From positions 1 through 20,740 of the forward strand of contig DASQWR010000156.1 in the NCBI GenBank assembly GCA_035640155.1: DNA of 20,740 bases, given 5' to 3'. The position numbers and the translations under genes were made by a program. The DNA is from JALYQB01 sp035640155. Lineage in GTDB: Bacteria > Actinomycetota > Actinomycetes > Mycobacteriales > Pseudonocardiaceae. Below are positions 7,823 to 14,330 of the stretch, one piece after another; the first letter of the stretch is position 1, and each line of letters starts with the position of its first letter. The notes beneath the pieces were generated by a model. The model ran no database searches. It saw nothing but the letters and a program-made list of their open reading frames with translations, and had not been told where the DNA came from.

Positions 7823-9004
7823 TCAGGTTGCGCAGGAGCCGGTGTCGACCTCCTCGGTGAGGCTCGAGGCTCTGCCCACGTCGTCGGCGATCTCGGAGCC
7901 GGTGAGCGCGAAACCGGTGTCGTCGTCGTCCACCGCAGCACCGAACACCAGCCCGCGGACCTGGCCGCTGGTGTCCACCAGCGGGCCCCCGGAGTTCCCG
8001 CTGCGCACCTCGGCGCGCACCGTGTAGACCTCCCGGGTCACCGTGGACGAGCCGTAGATGTCGGGTCCGCGCAGCGGGAGCTGGTCGCGCACCCGTCCCG
8101 CGGAGGGAGTGTACGGGCCGTCCATCGGATATCCGAGTACGAGCACGTCCAACCCGGACGGCGCGTCCTCCAGCAACAGCGGCAGCACCGGAGCGTCCAG
8201 TTCGGGCACCTCGAGCACCGCGACGTCGGTGGCGGGGTCGTAGGCCACCACCTCGGCATCGAGCTCGCCGTCCGCCGTCTCGACGGCCACCGATTCGGTG
8301 CCCGCAACCACGTGTGCGTTGGTGAGCACCCGCTGTGGCGCGATGACGAAGGAGCTGCCTTCCGTCATCCGGCCACACAAGTCGGACCGGCCACGCACCT
8401 TGAGCACGCTGTCCCGCGCCTGCACCACGACGGGATGGTTGAGCAGCGCGGGATCGGCAGGCGGGACCTCGGCGATCGGGGTGGCGGCGAAGGGTGCCAG
8501 CACATCGGGGAAGCCGGAGACGTCGAGCAGCCGGGTCAGCTCGGCGGGCAGCGAGCGCAGTGCCTCCGGCATCACCTCGTCCACGCCCTGCAGCACTGCC
8601 GAGCGGCGGATCGCGTTGGCCAGCTCCGTGTAGGACGACGAGGTCAGCGGCAGCGCGACCAACCACGCAACGGCCAACGCGGCGGCACCCTGCACCACCG
8701 CTCCCAGCCCGCTTTCCACCTGCCGGATGCGCTCGCCGTCGAGGCGCTCGCGGACGATGCGGCCGAGTGAGACTCCCAACGTCTCACCCAGCGCGATCAG
8801 CAGCACCACGATCGCCACGCCGATGCCGATCCGCGCGGCGAGGTCGTCCAGCCGCGATACGAGCACCGGCGCGAAGCGCACCCCGAGCACGGCACCGGCC
8901 AGCACGCCGGCAAAGGAGCCGATCGCGGTCACCATGCCCTGCCGTGCCCCGGATGTCGCCGCCACCAGCGCCAACACCAGCACCAGCACGTCCACCCAGT
9001 TCAC
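7823..9004 (-). CDS. marP: Membrane-anchored periplasmic serine protease MarP (CvpA domain plus trypsin-like)
   Basis: The 393-residue protein starts with four hydrophobic helices (about 1-120) of the CvpA/colicin-V-production type, then a linker and a chymotrypsin-fold protease. The catalytic triad is visible: His231 in LTNAHVVAG, Asp260 in DPATDVAVLEV and Ser338 in RSGNSGGPLVD. Cys210 (SDLCGRM) and Cys391 (GSCAT at the end) sit where M. tuberculosis MarP forms a redox-sensitive disulfide that holds the protease active. MarP is needed there for acid and oxidative-stress resistance by processing cell-wall hydrolases. GTG 9004 overlaps the NUDIX stop as GTGA, showing translational coupling. 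It is the last gene of the nth-TlpA-NUDIX-marP operon, as in Rv3674c-Rv3671c. Confidence 0.94.
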   Translation of the reverse strand: MNWVDVLVLVLALVAATSGARQGMVTAIGSFAGVLAGAVLGVRFAPVLVSRLDDLAARIGIGVAIVVLLIALGETLGVSLGRIVRERLDGERIRQVESGLGAVVQGAAALAVAWLVALPLTSSSYTELANAIRRSAVLQGVDEVMPEALRSLPAELTRLLDVSGFPDVLAPFAATPIAEVPPADPALLNHPVVVQARDSVLKVRGRSDLCGRMTEGSSFVIAPQRVLTNAHVVAGTESVAVETADGELDAEVVAYDPATDVAVLEVPELDAPVLPLLLEDAPSGLDVLVLGYPMDGPYTPSAGRVRDQLPLRGPDIYGSSTVTREVYTVRAEVRSGNSGGPLVDTSGQVRGLVFGAAVDDDDTGFALTGSEIADDVGRASSLTEEVDTGSCAT

Positions 9005-9696
9005 CAGCTCACCCCGGTCTGCTCGGCGAGCCGCGAAGCGGTGCCCAGATCTTCCACCCGCTCAGCGTCCCACGGCCGTTCCCAGCCCCCCATCCGCAGT
9101 ACCGCGTGCACCAACCCGCCCGTGAAGCCCCACACCAGCATCCCGGGTACCACGAACGCGGGTAACGTCCCGTCCTCGCGCCCCGGCACCGTCAGCCGGT
9201 TGGCGGGATCGGCGAGCGTGGACAGCGGCACCCGGGCCACCGCCGCGGTCTCGGCCGGGTCCACGGGCGACACCGGCCCGGGCCGCTCCCAGTGCGCGAT
9301 CACCGGGGCGACGAGGAAGTTCGACGGCGGCACGTAGACCTCGGGCAGTAGCGCGACCGGGCGGACGTCGCCCGGGTGCACCCCGACCTCCTCGACTGCC
9401 TCGCGGAGCGCGGCAGCGACCGGGCCCTCGTCGCCCTCGTCCACTGCGCCGCCGGGGAAGGAGACCTGGCCGGCGTGCGAGGACAGGCCGTCCGAGCGCC
9501 GCAGCAGCAACACATCGGGCTCACCGGTGGCCTCGTCGGCGCCGAAAAGTAGCAGCACCGCGGCGCGGCGTCCGATCCCCGCCGGTGGCAAGGGGATCCG
9601 GGACAGGTCGGTGGTAGCCAGCTGCGCGGTGCGGTCAACCAGCGGGGCGAGCCAGCCGGGCACGGTGGCCGGGTCGACCAGCGGACCGGGCGTCAT
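9001..9696 (-). CDS. NUDIX hydrolase, CoA pyrophosphatase-like
   Basis: The 231-residue protein carries LSSHAGQVSFPGGAVDEGD followed by ALREAVEEVGV, which is the NUDIX box with the extra upstream motif (HxGQVxFPGG) that marks the CoA-pyrophosphatase (UPF0035/NudL) subgroup. Such enzymes cleave CoA or related nucleotides to 4'-phosphopantetheine and adenosine 3',5'-bisphosphate using Mg2+ or Mn2+ held by the glutamates of the box. It corresponds to Rv3672c. The ATG at 9696 overlaps the stop of the TlpA-like gene as ATGA, and its own stop overlaps the marP start. The substrate is inferred from subgroup motifs only. Its tie to the periplasmic neighbours is unclear, but the operon order is shared with mycobacteria. 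Confidence 0.9.
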   Translation of the reverse strand: MTPGPLVDPATVPGWLAPLVDRTAQLATTDLSRIPLPPAGIGRRAAVLLLFGADEATGEPDVLLLRRSDGLSSHAGQVSFPGGAVDEGDEGPVAAALREAVEEVGVHPGDVRPVALLPEVYVPPSNFLVAPVIAHWERPGPVSPVDPAETAAVARVPLSTLADPANRLTVPGREDGTLPAFVVPGMLVWGFTGGLVHAVLRMGGWERPWDAERVEDLGTASRLAEQTGVSW

Positions 9697-10379
9697 CCAG
9701 GTGCCTCTTCGCCGAGGTAACGGACCACGGCGGCGCGGACTTGGGCCGGGTTGCGGAACACTTCCGGCGGGTTGACCTGCTGCACCCGGCCGTCGGGAGA
9801 CACCAGGTAGGTCAACGGCAGCACCGGTGGCGAGCGCAACGCTGCCTGCAGCACGCCGTCGGGGTCACTGACCGACGGGAAGTGCACGCCGAGACGGGCC
9901 ATCAGGTCCAGCCCACCCTCGGGCAGCCGCTGCATCTCCACCCCCAGGACGGTCACCGCGCCGGGCTCCGCACTGTAGGCCGCCAGCGCGGGCATCTCCT
10001 CCCGGCACGGCTCGCACAGCGGGCCCCAGTAGTTGAGCAGCGCGGGGCGTCCGGCCAACGCGGCACCGAGGTCCACCGCGGCTTCCTCACCCAGGCAGGG
10101 CAGCACCACTCCGGCCAACGGACCGGCAGCCGCGGCCCCGGACGCCGGTACCGGGCAGGGCTGCAACGCCGCACGGGCACGCAGCCCGTCGAGGTCGGGC
10201 TCGCCGAGATCGGGCGCCGAAGCGCCGGGTGGCCCGGCGACCAGGTCGGACCCGCCGCGGAGCCCCGCAGTTGGCGTCGGCTCCCCCTGTGTCGGCTCAC
10301 CGCGCGGGTAGAGCGCAACGACAGCAGCGGCCACCAGCACGGTCACCACGAGCGCCCACCGCATCCGAGACCGGTTCAT
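9693..10379 (-). CDS. Membrane-anchored TlpA/ResA-like thioredoxin
   Basis: The 228-residue protein begins with a basic start and a hydrophobic signal anchor (about 8-24), followed by a Gly/Pro-rich linker. The thioredoxin fold begins near residue 100, with NYWGPLCEPCREEMP holding the redox pair Cys122 and Cys125. A proline in VLPLTYLVSPDG fits the cis-proline loop. Two further cysteines, Cys75 and Cys95, lie just before the fold. It probably reduces or forms disulfides outside the membrane; its neighbour MarP carries a structural disulfide. ATG 10379 is chosen over the longer frame to 10535 because the signal anchor starts here and the start overlaps the nth stop as TGATG. The longer frame runs inside nth and is not homologous-looking. 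It corresponds to Rv3673c. Confidence 0.9.
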   Translation of the reverse strand: MNRSRMRWALVVTVLVAAAVVALYPRGEPTQGEPTPTAGLRGGSDLVAGPPGASAPDLGEPDLDGLRARAALQPCPVPASGAAAAGPLAGVVLPCLGEEAAVDLGAALAGRPALLNYWGPLCEPCREEMPALAAYSAEPGAVTVLGVEMQRLPEGGLDLMARLGVHFPSVSDPDGVLQAALRSPPVLPLTYLVSPDGRVQQVNPPEVFRNPAQVRAAVVRYLGEEAPG

Positions 10380-11158
10380 CAACCGGCGCCGGCCCGCTCG
10401 AGGTCGGCGGGCACGCCGGCCATGGCGAGCAGGTGCGCGGTCTCGGGGCCGCGGACCAGCACCGCCGCCTCGGCCGGCTCGACTGGGCCGGTGCCGAAGG
10501 ACGGGCAGTCCCGCGAAACGGGGCACACCCCGCACGCCGGGCGGCGGGCGTGGCAGACCCGACGGCCGTGAAAGATCACCCGGTGGGAGAGCATGGTCCA
10601 GTCCCGCTTCGGGACGAGCTCACCCACCGCGTGCTCCACCCTGACCGGGTCCACGTCGGCCGTCCAGCCCCAGCGCCGGACCAGCCGCCCGAAGTGGGTG
10701 TCCACGGTGATGCCGGGCACGTCGAAGGCGTTGCCGAGGATCACGTTGGCGGTCTTGCGCCCGATGCCGGGCAGGGGCACCAGGTCCGCCAGGCACCGGG
10801 GCACCTCGCCGTCGAAGCGCTCGAGAAGCACGCGGCCGAGCCCCATCAGGGCGGCAGCCTTGTTCCGGTAGAACCCGGTCGAGCGGATCATCTCCTCGAG
10901 CTCGGCGCGGTCTGCGCCCGCGTAGTCCGCAGCGGTGCGGTACCGGGCGAACAGCGTCGGCGTCGTGAGGTTGACCTGCTTGTCGGTGGACTGCGCGGAC
11001 AGGATCGTGGCGACGGCCAGCTCGAGCGGGGTGGTGAAGTCCAGCTCGCAGTGCGCGTCCGGGTAGGCCTGCTGCAGCACCCGGTCCATCCGACGGGCCC
11101 GGCGGACGAGCCCGAGCCGGGTCTCGTCGGCGAAGGACCGGCGTGAATTGGCGGGCAC
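10379..11158 (-). CDS. nth: Endonuclease III (DNA glycosylase/AP lyase)
   Basis: The 259-residue protein has the helix-hairpin-helix motif LPGIGRKTANVIL with catalytic Lys135 and the catalytic aspartate Asp153 in ITVDTHFGRLVRR. A [4Fe-4S] cluster site follows: C-X6-C-X2-C-X5-C at Cys202, 209, 212 and 218. It removes oxidised pyrimidines and nicks the strand by beta-elimination. The sequence is very close to that of M. tuberculosis Nth as I recall it. GTG 11158 is chosen instead of GTG 11164, because a TAGGCT -10 element lies exactly six bases upstream of 11158 while 11164 directly abuts it. It is the first gene of the operon ending in marP, so a DNA-repair gene drives the envelope-stress genes, as in Rv3674c. 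Confidence 0.96.
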   Translation of the reverse strand: MPANSRRSFADETRLGLVRRARRMDRVLQQAYPDAHCELDFTTPLELAVATILSAQSTDKQVNLTTPTLFARYRTAADYAGADRAELEEMIRSTGFYRNKAAALMGLGRVLLERFDGEVPRCLADLVPLPGIGRKTANVILGNAFDVPGITVDTHFGRLVRRWGWTADVDPVRVEHAVGELVPKRDWTMLSHRVIFHGRRVCHARRPACGVCPVSRDCPSFGTGPVEPAEAAVLVRGPETAHLLAMAGVPADLERAGAG

Positions 11159-11164
11159 TCCCAC

Positions 11165-11170
11165 AGCCTA
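11165..11170 (-). promoter_or_regulatory. -10 element of the nth-marP operon
   Basis: TAGGCT (11170-11165 on the minus strand), six bases before GTG 11158, predicts a leaderless operon mRNA. It sets the start codon of nth. Confidence 0.5.
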
Positions 11171-11271
11171 CGAGGAGCCGCGGCGTCGACCGCATGCCCT
11201 GCCACCCGCGAGACGCCCGGGAACCCCCGGTTCGCTACCCGGGCCGGCGATGCGCGAGGATCACGACCACC

Positions 11272-11526
11272 ATGACCGTCTGGTTCGTCGTCGTCGTCCC
11301 GCTGCTGATCATGTTCTTCGCACTCGCGATGGAGCGCGTGGAGAGGCGGTTGCGGCACATCGCGGTGCACGAGGACGAGGTCGAGGAGTTCCTCGAGCAG
11401 GCCCGGCCGGACGAGGTCCGGGCGCTCTACGGGAGCGGGATCGGACGGGCGCTGGAGCTCTTCCGAACGCGCAGGCTCCGGCGTGCAACCCCGGTCAGGG
11501 CCCGTAAGGTCCGCCAGCGGTCCTAG
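11272..11526 (+). CDS. Small single-pass membrane protein (Rv3675-like), function unknown
   Basis: The 84-residue product starts MTVWFVVVVPLLIMFF, a single hydrophobic helix of about 16-18 residues directly at the N-terminus, followed by a charged, probably helical region rich in Glu and Arg (about 20-50) and an arginine-rich end. I recognise no enzymatic motif. It sits between nth and crp, where M. tuberculosis has the small membrane protein Rv3675, and lengths and layout agree. ATG 11272 is chosen over the longer frame from 11143, since the upstream residues are Arg/Pro-rich and overlap the nth start region. AGGA lies about 11-14 bases upstream, slightly far for a ribosome site. The crp -10 element overlaps its stop codon. 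Confidence 0.7.
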   Translation: MTVWFVVVVPLLIMFFALAMERVERRLRHIAVHEDEVEEFLEQARPDEVRALYGSGIGRALELFRTRRLRRATPVRARKVRQRS

Positions 11527-11529
11527 ACT
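11524..11529 (+). promoter_or_regulatory. -10 element of crp
   Basis: TAGACT fits TANNNT and overlaps the preceding stop codon TAG. A start near 11536 would give about 70 nt of leader before GTG 11607. GTG 11538, in frame with crp, lies eight bases downstream and would make a leaderless longer form. Confidence 0.45.
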
Positions 11530-11606
11530 CGTCGGCAGTGATCGGCGGCACTCCGTCGGCCCTCGACTGGAGAGGCCGGGTCCGCCGGGGCGACAGGAGG
11601 GACGAG

Positions 11607-12281
11607 GTGGACGAGACCCTCGCCAGGGCTGGCATCTTCCAGGGGATCGAGCCGACCGCGGTGGAGGCGTTGAGCAGCGCCCTGGAGCCGGTGGAGTTCC
11701 CCCGCGCGCACGTCATCTTCGCCGAGGGCGAGCCGGGTGACCGCCTCTACATCATCGTGTCGGGCAAGGTGAAGATCGGCCGTAGGTTGGCGGACGGGCG
11801 GGAGAACCTGCTCGCGGTGTTCGGTCCCTCCGACATGTTCGGTGAGCTGTCGATCTTCGACCCCGGTCCCCGGACCTCCACCGCCACCACGGTCACCGAG
11901 GTACGCGCGGTCACCATGGACCGAGCCGCATTGCACGAGTGGATCGGCAAGCGGCCGGAGATCGCCGACCAGCTGCTGCGCGTGATCGCACGCCGGCTGC
12001 GCCGGACGAACAACATGCTCGCGGACCTCATCTTCACCGACGTGCCCGGCCGGGTGGCCAAGGCGCTGCTCCAGCTGGCGCAGCGCTTCGGCTCGCAGGA
12101 GTCCGGGATGCTGCGGGTGACGCACGACCTCACCCAGGAGGAGATCGCCCAGCTGGTCGGCGCCTCCCGGGAGACGGTCAACAAGGCACTCGCCGACTTC
12201 GCCCACCGCGGATGGCTGCGCCTCGAGGGCAAGACCGTGCTGATCCAGGAGCCCGATCGGCTCGCGCGACGGGCCCGTTAG
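11607..12281 (+). CDS. crp: Crp/Fnr-family cAMP receptor transcription regulator
   Basis: The 224-residue protein, the same length as M. tuberculosis Crp (Rv3676), has the cyclic-nucleotide domain first. The phosphate-binding cassette FGELSIFDPGPRTS carries Glu80 and the Arg89-Thr90 pair that contacts cAMP. A long dimer helix follows (about 110-140). The winged helix-turn-helix TQEEIAQLVGASRETVNKAL (176-195) contains the recognition-helix pattern SRETVNK, which reads TGTGA-N6-TCACA. GTG 11607 has a good ribosome site (AGGAGG about nine bases upstream) and matches the usual N-terminus DETLARAGIFQG. The frame stays open to GTG 11538, which could give a form 23 residues longer. A matching operator is present in the promoter of the Ms1-like RNA. 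cAMP dependence is inferred from the conserved cassette. Confidence 0.95.
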   Translation: MDETLARAGIFQGIEPTAVEALSSALEPVEFPRAHVIFAEGEPGDRLYIIVSGKVKIGRRLADGRENLLAVFGPSDMFGELSIFDPGPRTSTATTVTEVRAVTMDRAALHEWIGKRPEIADQLLRVIARRLRRTNNMLADLIFTDVPGRVAKALLQLAQRFGSQESGMLRVTHDLTQEEIAQLVGASRETVNKALADFAHRGWLRLEGKTVLIQEPDRLARRAR

Positions 12282-12676
12282 CGGTGGCCCCGTTAGCCGT
12301 GGCCGCAGTCCGGGGATCTGGCCGTCCGTTGATTCCGGGCCGGCCAGGGCGGCACCCCGACCTGGCGCCCGGCCGACCCGGTAGCGTGACACTTCACCCC
12401 AACGGATCACGCTTCCCGCCTCCGGAAGCGGCCCCGAATGCCGCGGGTCCGGAGGACTTGCGAGAGACGCAATACCCCACTGCTGTCTTCTCGTACTTGT
12501 AGACGCACCGAGTGGCGTCCGCGTTGCACGGATCTTCCCGCATTCTCGAAGTGCGGCCCGATCGTGACCGTCGACGGGGGCACATTGAACGAGCATCACA
12601 TCGATGCGGAGACGCTGCGCGAGGTGCTGCGCTGATGCCACTGAACTGCTGCCACTGAACTGATGCCACTGGGTGG
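12282..12676. other. 395-bp spacer with hairpins and possible coding relic
   Basis: No complete gene is supported here. M. tuberculosis has a metallo-beta-lactamase-fold gene (Rv3677c) at this place, and nothing like it is visible. A 7-bp stem, CTGGCCG/CGGCCAG (12318-12347), and a perfect 7-bp stem, CGCTTCC/GGAAGCG (12410-12430), could end crp transcription. From about 12547 to 12635 one plus-strand frame has coding-like G/C third positions and reads CGPIVTVDGGTLNEHHID to a stop. The IVTVDGGTL part faintly recalls the C-terminal end of short-chain dehydrogenases. It has no plausible start and is best treated as a possible relic. Confidence 0.4.
12633..12674. repeat. Three tandem copies of a 14-bp unit
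   Basis: TGATGCCACTGAAC (12633), TGCTGCCACTGAAC (12647) and TGATGCCACTGGGT (12661) follow without gaps. The second differs at one base, and the third at its last few bases. They end three bases before the stop codon of the RidA-like gene, so an mRNA of that gene would carry them in its 3' end. They probably arose by slippage. Confidence 0.8.
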
Positions 12677-13132
12677 TCAGGTGACCTCGACGACCAGCTC
12701 CACCTCGACCGGCGCGCCCAGCGGCAGCTCGGCCACTCCGACCGCCGAGCGCGCGTGCGCCCCGGCCGCGCCGAACACGTCACCGAGCAGATCCGAGGCG
12801 CCGTTGAGCACAGCAGGCTGGCCGGTGAACCCGGGCGCGGAGGCCACGAACCCGACCACCTTCACCACCCGGGTCACGGAGTCGAGCCCTACCAGGGCGT
12901 CGACGGCAGCCAGGGCGTTCAGCGCGCAGGCGCGTGCCAGCTGCTGCGCGGTCTGGACGTCGATCTCCGCGCCGACCTTGCCGGTGGCCGCCACCACGGT
13001 GTCCACCAGCGGCAGCTGGCCCGCGGTGAACACCAGCGAGCCGGTGCGCACCGCGGGCAGGTATGCGCCGGCCGGCGCGGCCACCGGGGGCAGCGGGATC
13101 CCGAGCTCGGCCAGCCGCCCCCTCCAGCTCAC
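12677..13132 (-). CDS. RidA/YjgF-family protein
   Basis: The 151-residue protein has Rid-family features: LVFTAGQLPL (33-42), the long helix with QQLARACALNALAAVDAL, and the C-terminal GAHARSAVGVAELPLGAPVEVELVVEV. Arg128 stands at the conserved position that in RidA binds the carboxylate of imine intermediates from PLP enzymes. It corresponds to Rv3678c, a longer Rid subgroup whose substrate is unknown; deaminase activity on 2-aminoacrylate is possible but not assured. GTG 13132 is chosen because it overlaps the stop of the upstream DUF4177-like gene as GTGA and matches the typical N-terminus SWRGRLAELGIPLPP. The longer frame up to 13291 reads through the upstream gene in another phase and is not coding. 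Confidence 0.9.
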   Translation of the reverse strand: MSWRGRLAELGIPLPPVAAPAGAYLPAVRTGSLVFTAGQLPLVDTVVAATGKVGAEIDVQTAQQLARACALNALAAVDALVGLDSVTRVVKVVGFVASAPGFTGQPAVLNGASDLLGDVFGAAGAHARSAVGVAELPLGAPVEVELVVEVT

Positions 13133-13284
13133 GCCTTGGGTCGTTTGAGATAGGCGACCAGCTGCTCCCCGGTCGGCCCGGGCAGCACCGTCACGAGCTC
13201 CCACCCGTCGGCACCCCACTGGTCGAGGATCTGCTTCGTGGCGTGCGTCAGCAGCGGCACGGTGGCATACTCCCAAGTCGTCAT
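13129..13284 (-). CDS. Small DUF4177-like protein (51 residues)
   Basis: ATG 13284 opens a 51-residue frame starting MTTWEYATVPLLTHATKQ and containing the characteristic WGADGWELVTVLPG and a C-terminal VAYLKRPKA. This W-E-Y start followed by a GWELV motif is the DUF4177 signature, and a similarly small gene (Rv3678A) sits at this site in mycobacteria. Function is unknown; the fold is probably a small beta sheet with one helix. Its stop overlaps the RidA-like start by four bases, so the two are translated together. No ribosome site precedes the ATG, but TAGCGT lies exactly six bases upstream, indicating a leaderless mRNA. Confidence 0.85.
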   Translation of the reverse strand: MTTWEYATVPLLTHATKQILDQWGADGWELVTVLPGPTGEQLVAYLKRPKA

Positions 13285-13290
13285 GGCGCA

Positions 13291-13315
13291 ACGCTATCGC
13301 GCCCCGTCATAGGCT
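13291..13315. promoter_or_regulatory. Back-to-back leaderless promoters for DUF4177-ridA and the ArsA pair
   Basis: On the minus strand TAGCGT (13296-13291) lies six bases before ATG 13284. On the plus strand TAGGCT (13310-13315) lies seven bases before GTG 13323. The two -10 elements are only 13 bp apart, so polymerases on the two promoters would clash. No clear -35 hexamer is visible for either. Confidence 0.55.
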
Positions 13316-13322
13316 CCCCGCC

Positions 13323-14330
13323 GTGACCTTCCTCGGCTGGCCCGACGAGCTGGTCCGCGCCCGCCTGCACGTGGTCACCGGCAAGGGCGGCACCGGCAAG
13401 ACCACGGTGGCCGCTGCGCTCGCGGTGGCGTTGGCCACCGGTGGGCGGCGCACCCTGCTGACGGAGGTGGAGGGGCGCCAGGCCCTGGCGCGGCTGTTCG
13501 ATACCCCGCCGCTGCCCTATGCGGAGCGGCGCATCGCGGTGGCGCCGGACGGCGGGGAGGTCAAGGCGCTGGCGGTCGACCCCGAGGCCGCGTTGCTGGA
13601 GTACCTGGCGATGTTCTACAACCTCGGCTTCGCTGGCCGCACGCTGCACCGGATGGGGGCCGTCGAGTTCGCCGCCACACTCGCGCCCGGCCTGCGCGAC
13701 GTGCTACTCACCGGCAAGGTCATGGAGGCCACCAACCGCACCGAGAACGGCAGGCACGTCTACGACGCGGTGGTGCTCGACGCCCCGCCCACCGGTCGGG
13801 TGGTCCGGTTTCTCGACGTCACCAAGGCCATGGCCGAGCTGGCGAAGGCGGGCCCGATCCGCAACCAGAGCGAGCGCGTGGTGCGGCTGCTGCACTCCGC
13901 CGACACCGTCGTGCACGTCGTGACGCTGCTCGAGGATCTGCCGGTGTCCGAGACGCTGGAGACGGTCGCCGAGCTCGACGCCGCCGACCTGCGCCCCGGT
14001 GCGGTGCTGGTCAACCGGGCCCGTCCGGCGCGGCTGCCGAACCGGTCGGTCACCGCAGCGGCGGGTGGGAGGGTGGACCCTGGCCGGGTGCGCGCCGGCC
14101 TGCTCACCGCCGGGCTCGACCTGGACCCCGCGGTGCTCGACGGCCTGGTCACCCAGACCGTGGAGCACGCCGTGCGCGTCGAACTCGAGCAGCAGGCCCG
14201 AGCCCGGCTGGAGGAGGCGGGCCTGCCCACGCTGGAGCTGCCCGAGCTCGGCGACACCGGCATGGACAGTGTCGACCTCGGTGGGATCTACGAGCTGGCC
14301 GAGCTGATTCTCGGCTGGAACTCGCGGTGA
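13323..14330 (+). CDS. ArsA/Get3-like ATPase, first subunit (Rv3679/BagA-like)
   Basis: The 335-residue protein has the deviant Walker A VTGKGGTGKTTVAAALA (18-34) with the signature Lys21 and the P-loop Lys26, and a switch II-like VLDAPPTGRVVRF (150-162). These place it in the ArsA/Get3 branch of the SIMIBI NTPases. No CxxC zinc site or arsenite-binding cysteine cluster is seen, so neither true arsenite pumping nor classical Get3 zinc-dimer formation is indicated. The M. tuberculosis pair Rv3679-Rv3680 has been described as Get3-like (BagA/BagB) and linked to stress tolerance. GTG 13323 is supported by the leaderless -10 and by homology starting close to it. Its stop overlaps the next start as GTGA, so a heterodimer with the second subunit is likely. 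Confidence 0.9.
   Translation: MTFLGWPDELVRARLHVVTGKGGTGKTTVAAALAVALATGGRRTLLTEVEGRQALARLFDTPPLPYAERRIAVAPDGGEVKALAVDPEAALLEYLAMFYNLGFAGRTLHRMGAVEFAATLAPGLRDVLLTGKVMEATNRTENGRHVYDAVVLDAPPTGRVVRFLDVTKAMAELAKAGPIRNQSERVVRLLHSADTVVHVVTLLEDLPVSETLETVAELDAADLRPGAVLVNRARPARLPNRSVTAAAGGRVDPGRVRAGLLTAGLDLDPAVLDGLVTQTVEHAVRVELEQQARARLEEAGLPTLELPELGDTGMDSVDLGGIYELAELILGWNSR

Noticed and set aside
11537..11552. AGTGATCGGCGGCACT as an autoregulatory Crp site
   Set aside because: Only seven of ten consensus positions match; position near the crp start is suggestive but not enough.
12384..12396. GTGACACTTCAC as a Crp site downstream of crp
   Set aside because: The half-sites are only four bases apart instead of six.
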